Shown here: positions 60,606 through 64,000 of the stretch, piece by piece
Layout of the letters: each line of letters opens with the position of its first letter
How positions within the stretch are numbered: position 1 is the stretch's first letter
Assembly: GCF_902806685.2 (NCBI RefSeq)
Contig: NC_048541.1
Coordinates: forward strand, 15,262,662 to 15,326,661
DNA from: Maniola hyperantus
Taxonomy: Eukaryota > Arthropoda > Insecta > Lepidoptera > Nymphalidae
Reading direction: 5' to 3'
DNA: 64,000 bases
The notes under the pieces: model-generated
What the model saw: only the letters and a program-made list of their open reading frames with translations
What the model was told of the DNA's origin: nothing
Databases searched by the model: none
Made by a program: the position numbers and the translations under genes

Positions 60606-61167
60606 CTGTGTCAACGAACTCCGCCCTCACATGGAGTACTGCTCCCACCTTTGGGCTGGAGCACCCCAGTACCAACTCCTTCCATTTGATCGGATCCAAA
60701 GGCGGGCTGTTCGAGTTGTGGACGATCCCAAACTAACCGGCTCGTTGGAAAGCCTGGAGCACCGCAGAGACGTTAGCTCTCTATGCGTGTTCTATCGCCT
60801 GTGTAATGGGGAGTGCTCTGAAGAGCTTCTTGACCTCATTCCACCCTCTTTTTTCTACAACCGCACCGCGCGCCACCGTAAGGAATTTCACCCTCACCAT
60901 CTGGGTGTCTGCTGCACTTCGACCGTCCGCTGCGCCAGATCCTTCTTTCCACGCACATGCAAACTGTGGAACCAACTCCCATCGGCGGTGTTCCCACTAG
61001 ATTATAACATGGGGTTATTCAAGGGGCGGACCAACAAATTCCTAAAAGGCCGGCAACGCATCGGCGGCTCCTCTGGTGCTGCAAATGTTCATGGGCGGCG
61101 GTAATCACTTAACATCAGGTGACCCGCCTGCTCGCTTGCTCGCTATATCTATTAAAAAAAAAAAAAA
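60606..61167 (+). pseudogene. Jockey/CR1-like LINE ORF2 C-terminus
   Basis: A 157-residue frame (60631-61104) reads MEYCSHLWAGAPQYQL, FDRIQRRAVRVVDDP, LEHRRDVSSLCVFYRL, RTARHRKEFHPHHLGV, RCARSFFPRTCKLWNQLP, then LKGRQRIGGSSGAANVHG and stop. EYCSHLW-G, L--IQ-RA-R and the LW--LP blocks are the C-terminal hallmarks of jockey-superfamily (jockey, CR1 and relatives) reverse transcriptases, after the catalytic palm. Catalytic and endonuclease domains are absent, and the frame enters directly from unrelated DNA, so this is a 5'-truncated insertion. The 3' UTR ends CACTTAACATCAGGTGACCC, GCTCGCTATATCTATT, A15. A shorter sibling is at 55277. Not functional. Confidence 0.9.
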
Positions 61168-61544
61168 ACTATCGATGAAAATTACCTTTAAATTTTGTTA
61201 AGCTATTTGATGGAAGTATGAGCTACAGTTCGCGACAGGTTGAGGTGGCAATCGGGGTATGAGGCGGGGGGACGCCCCACACAACCGCACGTCACCCGCA
61301 CCGGGTTAGCGCGGGGACTCAAAGAAAAGTACTAACTTGAAGATAAAGATTGTTCATCAAGCAACAAAAAGGACTTCACAAAAACGATATAACGGGACAC
61401 TGCCTTTTTGATGGAGAGAATCGGTGCGCAGTGCGTACTCAATTCGTACGACGTGCGTTGACGTACGATACAAATTCGTATCCAAAATGCGGTTATCCTT
61501 ATTTTACAATCTGCCGTCGATGTTTGTGTATTTTGAGCTTTAAG
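61168..61544. other. Unique DNA
   Basis: 61220-61320 is GC-rich (GGCGGGGGGACGCCCC, GTCACCCGCACCGGGTTAGC). The frame beginning 61350 is open into the Harbinger element but has no homologous start there. Confidence 0.35.
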
Positions 61545-62138
61545 GTTCGTACGCACCTGAGCGGCGCGGCGCGGCGCTTCAGTCCGACTGCAGAACGCTT
61601 CACCTCAGGCCGCTCGACGGTGCCTACCGCACTACAACTTCAGTACGCGGCAGCTCGCGTCACTTGCGCGTCACTTCTACACCCGTTCGCGTACGAGCAA
61701 CAACGTCGCAAGATGAGCGACAGTGAAGAGGATTTGATTATTATTTCTTTGTTGTGCAGAAGAAGAACGAATTATCGAAGAGAAAAAACCGGCCAAGTGC
61801 GAGTCAGGCTCGCGCAATGAGGGTTCCGTACTACAGTCGTATGATTTCGATAATTCAAAAACTATGATGCATAAAAATAAATAAAAATCTGTTTTAGAAT
61901 GTACAGGTGAAGACCTTTCATATGATACCCCACTTGGTATAGTCACTCACTTCGAAAGTTGAAAATACTAATCTAAAATATTAGTTCATGACCACAATTT
62001 AATTTTTTTTGTGTGATCTAACCCTAAATTCACGGTTTTCAGATTTTTCCCCAAATGTCAGCTATAAGATCTACCTACCTGCCAAATTTCATGATTCTAG
62101 GTCAACGGGAAGTACCTACCCTGTAGGTTTCTTGACAG

Positions 62139-62222
<84 letters not shown>

Positions 62223-62440
62223 CAAAGTGATCCTATAAGAGTTCCGTTTTTCCTTTTGAGGTACGGAACCCTAAAAAAGAAGAAGAAATGGATTGCTGAC
62301 ATACCAAAGTCACGCTATCAAGAAGGATATCACATTTTGTTTCCTCGCCTTCTTAATGACTCTGTACCATTTCACATTTACTTCAGAATGTCAAAGACAA
62401 AATTCTTTATGCGATTGCCTAATAGTTTTTGTGGAAATTA
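61545..62440 (+). pseudogene. PIF/Harbinger-like element 5' part with transposase N-terminus, interrupted
   Basis: A GC-rich start (GTTCGTACGCACCTGAGCGG, CGCGGCGCGGCGCTTCAG) leads to an ATG at 61713. The frame reads MSDSEEDLIIISLLCRRRTN, YRREK, is cut at 61784-61788 by family C, and resumes at 62276 as KKKWIADIPKSRYQEGYHIL, FPRLLNDSVPFHIYFRMSKTK, FF. An acidic M-S-D-S-E-E-L-I--SLL start, a basic K/R-W-I--I--SR--EGYH-LF--L and FH-YFRMSK-F block is how HARBI1/ALP1-like Harbinger nucleases begin, about 100 residues before the DDE catalytic domain. Removing the insert restores a continuous frame across an A/G-rich junction. The catalytic part is not found downstream; a LINE tail (62441) and Helitron copies follow. 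Confidence 0.7.
61788..62276 (+). mobile_element. Family C copy inside the Harbinger frame
   Basis: ACCGGCCAAGTGCGAGTCAGG to GGTACGGAACCCTAAAAA. The GACA tract has about 21 units (62135-62221). Short deletion after GTCGTATGATTTCG. Boundaries lie in A-runs, so the target duplication cannot be fixed. Confidence 0.9.
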
Positions 62441-62546
62441 CATTAGAAACAATAGGTATACCACACAGGTCGGTAATATAATCCTACAAGAAACCTATGT
62501 CCAGCAGTGGACATATCTATCGGTTGATGATGATGATGATGATGAT
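62441..62546 (+). mobile_element. RTE-like LINE 3' tip with target duplication
   Basis: CCTACAAGAAACCTATGTCC, AGCAGTGGACATATC and seven GAT units. TAGTTTTTGTGGAAATTA (62423-62440) precedes and TAGTTTTTATGGAAATTA (62547-62564) follows. Confidence 0.75.
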
Positions 62547-62583
62547 AGTTTTTATGGAAATTATAAAAAAATATTTATGCATA

Positions 62584-62886
62584 TCCATACTTATATTATT
62601 ATCAACGCAAAAGTGTATTTGTCTGTCTATCTACTAGCTTTTCACGGCTCAACAGCTTAACCGAATTTGATGAAATTTGGTACAAAGTTGAATTACATCC
62701 CGGGGAAGGACAGGCTACTTTTTATCCTGGAAAATGAAAGAATTTCCACGGGATTGTTAAAGGCCCATTTATATGAAGTTTGGACCAGAGGTAGCTTGCA
62801 TTCCGGGAATTGACAGAGGTAGGCAACTTTTTATCCCGGAAAATCAAAGAGTTCACACGGGATTAAAAATCTAAAAAAAAATGCAA
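62584..62886 (+). mobile_element. Family A copy with internal duplication
   Basis: TCCATACTTATATTATTATC start, AAGTGTATTTGTCTGTC, then two versions of the CCGGGG-ATTTTTATCCCGGAAAATCAAAG block (62699 and 62832). No CTAG in plus orientation before the next piece. Confidence 0.75.
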
Positions 62887-62930
62887 CTAGATGATGCCTG
62901 CGACTTCGTCCGCGTGGATTTAGATTTTTC
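62887..62930 (-). mobile_element. Family A 3'-end fragment, inverted
   Basis: CTAGATGATGCCTGCGACTTC, GTCCGCGTGGATTTAG. Confidence 0.75.
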
Positions 62931-62989
62931 TATAGGTGAGCACATTTCCGGGAATTACCTACTCGTACCTATATACCTGAGATAGATTA

Positions 62990-63118
62990 TACCCTGTAGG
63001 ATAAAAGTAGCCTATGTGTGCCTACACATAGGCTAGTTTTATCCCGAAAATCAAAAAGGTTCCACGGGATTTTTAAAAAACCTATATCTACGCGAACGAA
63101 GTTGCGGGCATCAGCTAG
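62990..63118 (+). mobile_element. Family A 3' half
   Basis: CCTATGTGTGCCTACACATAGG (a small palindrome), TTTTATCCCGAAAATC, CGCGAACGAAGTTGCGGGC, CTAG at 63115-63118 followed by T. Confidence 0.8.
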
Positions 63119-63229
63119 TCCCTTAGGTTCTGTGGAAATTACATTAGAAAAAGCATTTTCGCAAAATGTCTTTGTTTTATGTGCAATAGAATATATAAAA
63201 TAGGCAGGTAAACACAGGTACATATTATA

Positions 63230-63458
63230 TCTAAATACCTATATAAAAGAAAAAGGTGACTGACTGACTGATCTATCAACGCACAGCTCAAACTACTTGA
63301 CGGATCGGGCTGAAATTTGGCATGCTGGCTAGCTAACTAGCTAATATGACGTAGACAACCGCTAAAAAGGGATTTATGAAAATTCAACCCCTAAGGGGGT
63401 AAAATAGGGGTTAGAGATTTGTGTAGTCCACGCGGACGACGTCGCGGGCATAAGCTAG
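63230..63458 (+). mobile_element. Family B copy, intact ends
   Basis: TCTAAATACCTATATAAAAG start, CTGA tract, CGCGGACGACGTCGCGGGC hairpin, CTAG at 63455-63458. Confidence 0.9.
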
Positions 63459-63805
63459 TATAATATAAACACAAGTACAACAATAGGTAGGCATATTTCC
63501 GAAACTATTAATTCTACCTAGATGAAGTAGGTAGGTATAATATGTACATAATATATTATAGTTATTTAATCAGGATTATTTTTACCATTGATGTTTTCTC
63601 ATAACGCTCGGAGAGACATTTATACATTTAGACACTGGGAAGGGGGGAAGCCGACATCCTAGGGGTTGGGACCTTTGAGGATATACTTCTAAGAGCATGA
63701 GGAACACGTCATGTGTCAAAAATTAAACCTACGTTATTTATTTTGAGGTCTATCTTGCCGATTCTTGCCTGTACTTTAAATACCTAACAAGATGCGCGTG
63801 TATCT
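63459..63805. other. Unique AT-rich DNA
   Basis: No gene or repeat recognised. Confidence 0.4.
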
Positions 63806-63982
63806 TATTCGAGCGACGTACGCATACTGAAGCGCCGCGCCGCGCCGCTGGGTATGTCGCACTAGCGTCACTGCACTGCGCGTCGCTTCGGTGCGCTTCA
63901 AAATATTCTCTCCAGCCGTGCCGCGCGGCAACGCGCGGTGAAGCGCCGCGCCGCGCCGCTCTAGTGCGATATGCGCCATACA
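63806..63982. mobile_element. GC-rich DNA-element terminus-like sequence
   Basis: The word GAAGCGCCGCGCCGCGCCGCT occurs at 63827 and again at 63933. It is the inverse of the GC-rich start of the Harbinger-like element (AGCGGCGCGGCGCGGCGCTT, 61560). GTACGCATACTGAAGCGCC and GTGCGATATGCGCC flank them. The open frames here (63750-63983) are composition artefacts. The window ends before the other boundary can be judged. Confidence 0.5.
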
Positions 63983-64000
63983 AAATGATAGAAATGATAT

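Noticed and set aside
61350..61712. Long N-terminal extension of the Harbinger frame
   Set aside because: The open frame continues upstream of the ATG at 61713 through the GC-rich terminal sequence, which is not coding in Harbinger elements; the acidic MSDSEED start fits the family better.
63750..63983. Arg/Ala-rich minus-strand proteins
   Set aside because: Arise from GC-rich transposon-terminus-like repeats; no conserved domain.

Overview
The window looks like non-coding, repeat-saturated nuclear DNA of a lepidopteran insect. I base this on (i) dozens of copies of two related short families that end in CGCG-GAC-GAA-GTCGCG hairpins followed by CTAG, which I recognise as the Lep1/MINE-type Helitron-like repeats of moths and butterflies; (ii) tRNA-derived SINEs typical of that order; (iii) the AT-rich background with frequent TAGGTAGGTA/TACCTACC tracts; and (iv) fragments of RTE-like and jockey/CR1-like LINEs. 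I found no convincing host exon, no bona fide tRNA or rRNA gene, no bacterial-type gene and no CRISPR array. Nearly every open frame is a chance frame. The few with recognisable protein homology are all transposon-derived: LINE reverse-transcriptase C-termini and one PIF/Harbinger-type transposase N-terminus.

Layout. 1-10 kb: SINE copies, several hairpin MITEs (5456, 6732, 7856) and an older element (8480-9054) that carries a second insertion with an exact 8-bp duplication. 10-20 kb: Helitron-like copies, a diverged 190-bp tandem pair, a hAT-like element and long unique stretches. 20-31 kb: LINE fragments, a decayed reverse transcriptase with a damaged active site, a 331-bp hairpin MITE with a matching empty site elsewhere, and LINE and SINE tails. 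31-43 kb: unique DNA, a four-unit minisatellite, a MITE nested in a Helitron (33784-33950), a full SINE with 13-bp target duplications, and a three-layer nest at 38403-39006. 43-56 kb: the densest repeat block, including a head-to-tail Helitron dimer. 56-58 kb: a miniature LTR retrotransposon (56321-57639) with identical 508-bp LTRs, a tRNA-Lys primer-binding site and a 4-bp target duplication. 58-64 kb: a hairpin element, a tandem duplication, a jockey/CR1-like LINE 3' end, the interrupted Harbinger transposase and GC-rich terminal-like sequence at the window's end.

The window's value is as an insertion record. Several inserts have a recognisable uninterrupted copy of the target repeat elsewhere in the same window, so element ends and target duplications can be read directly. 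I label the short families: A (Helitron-like, ends GGGCATCAGCTAG), B (Helitron-like, ends GAGCATAAGCTAG), C (ACCGGCCAAGTGCGAGTC...GGAACCCTAAAAA, about 430-510 bp), D and F (tRNA-derived SINEs), E (short repeat containing CTGGTGGCAAGTGATGATG), I (LINE-like 3' tail ending in TTTGAC repeats) and J (about 300-bp inverted-repeat element beginning near CCGATTCTC). These letters are mine, not database names.
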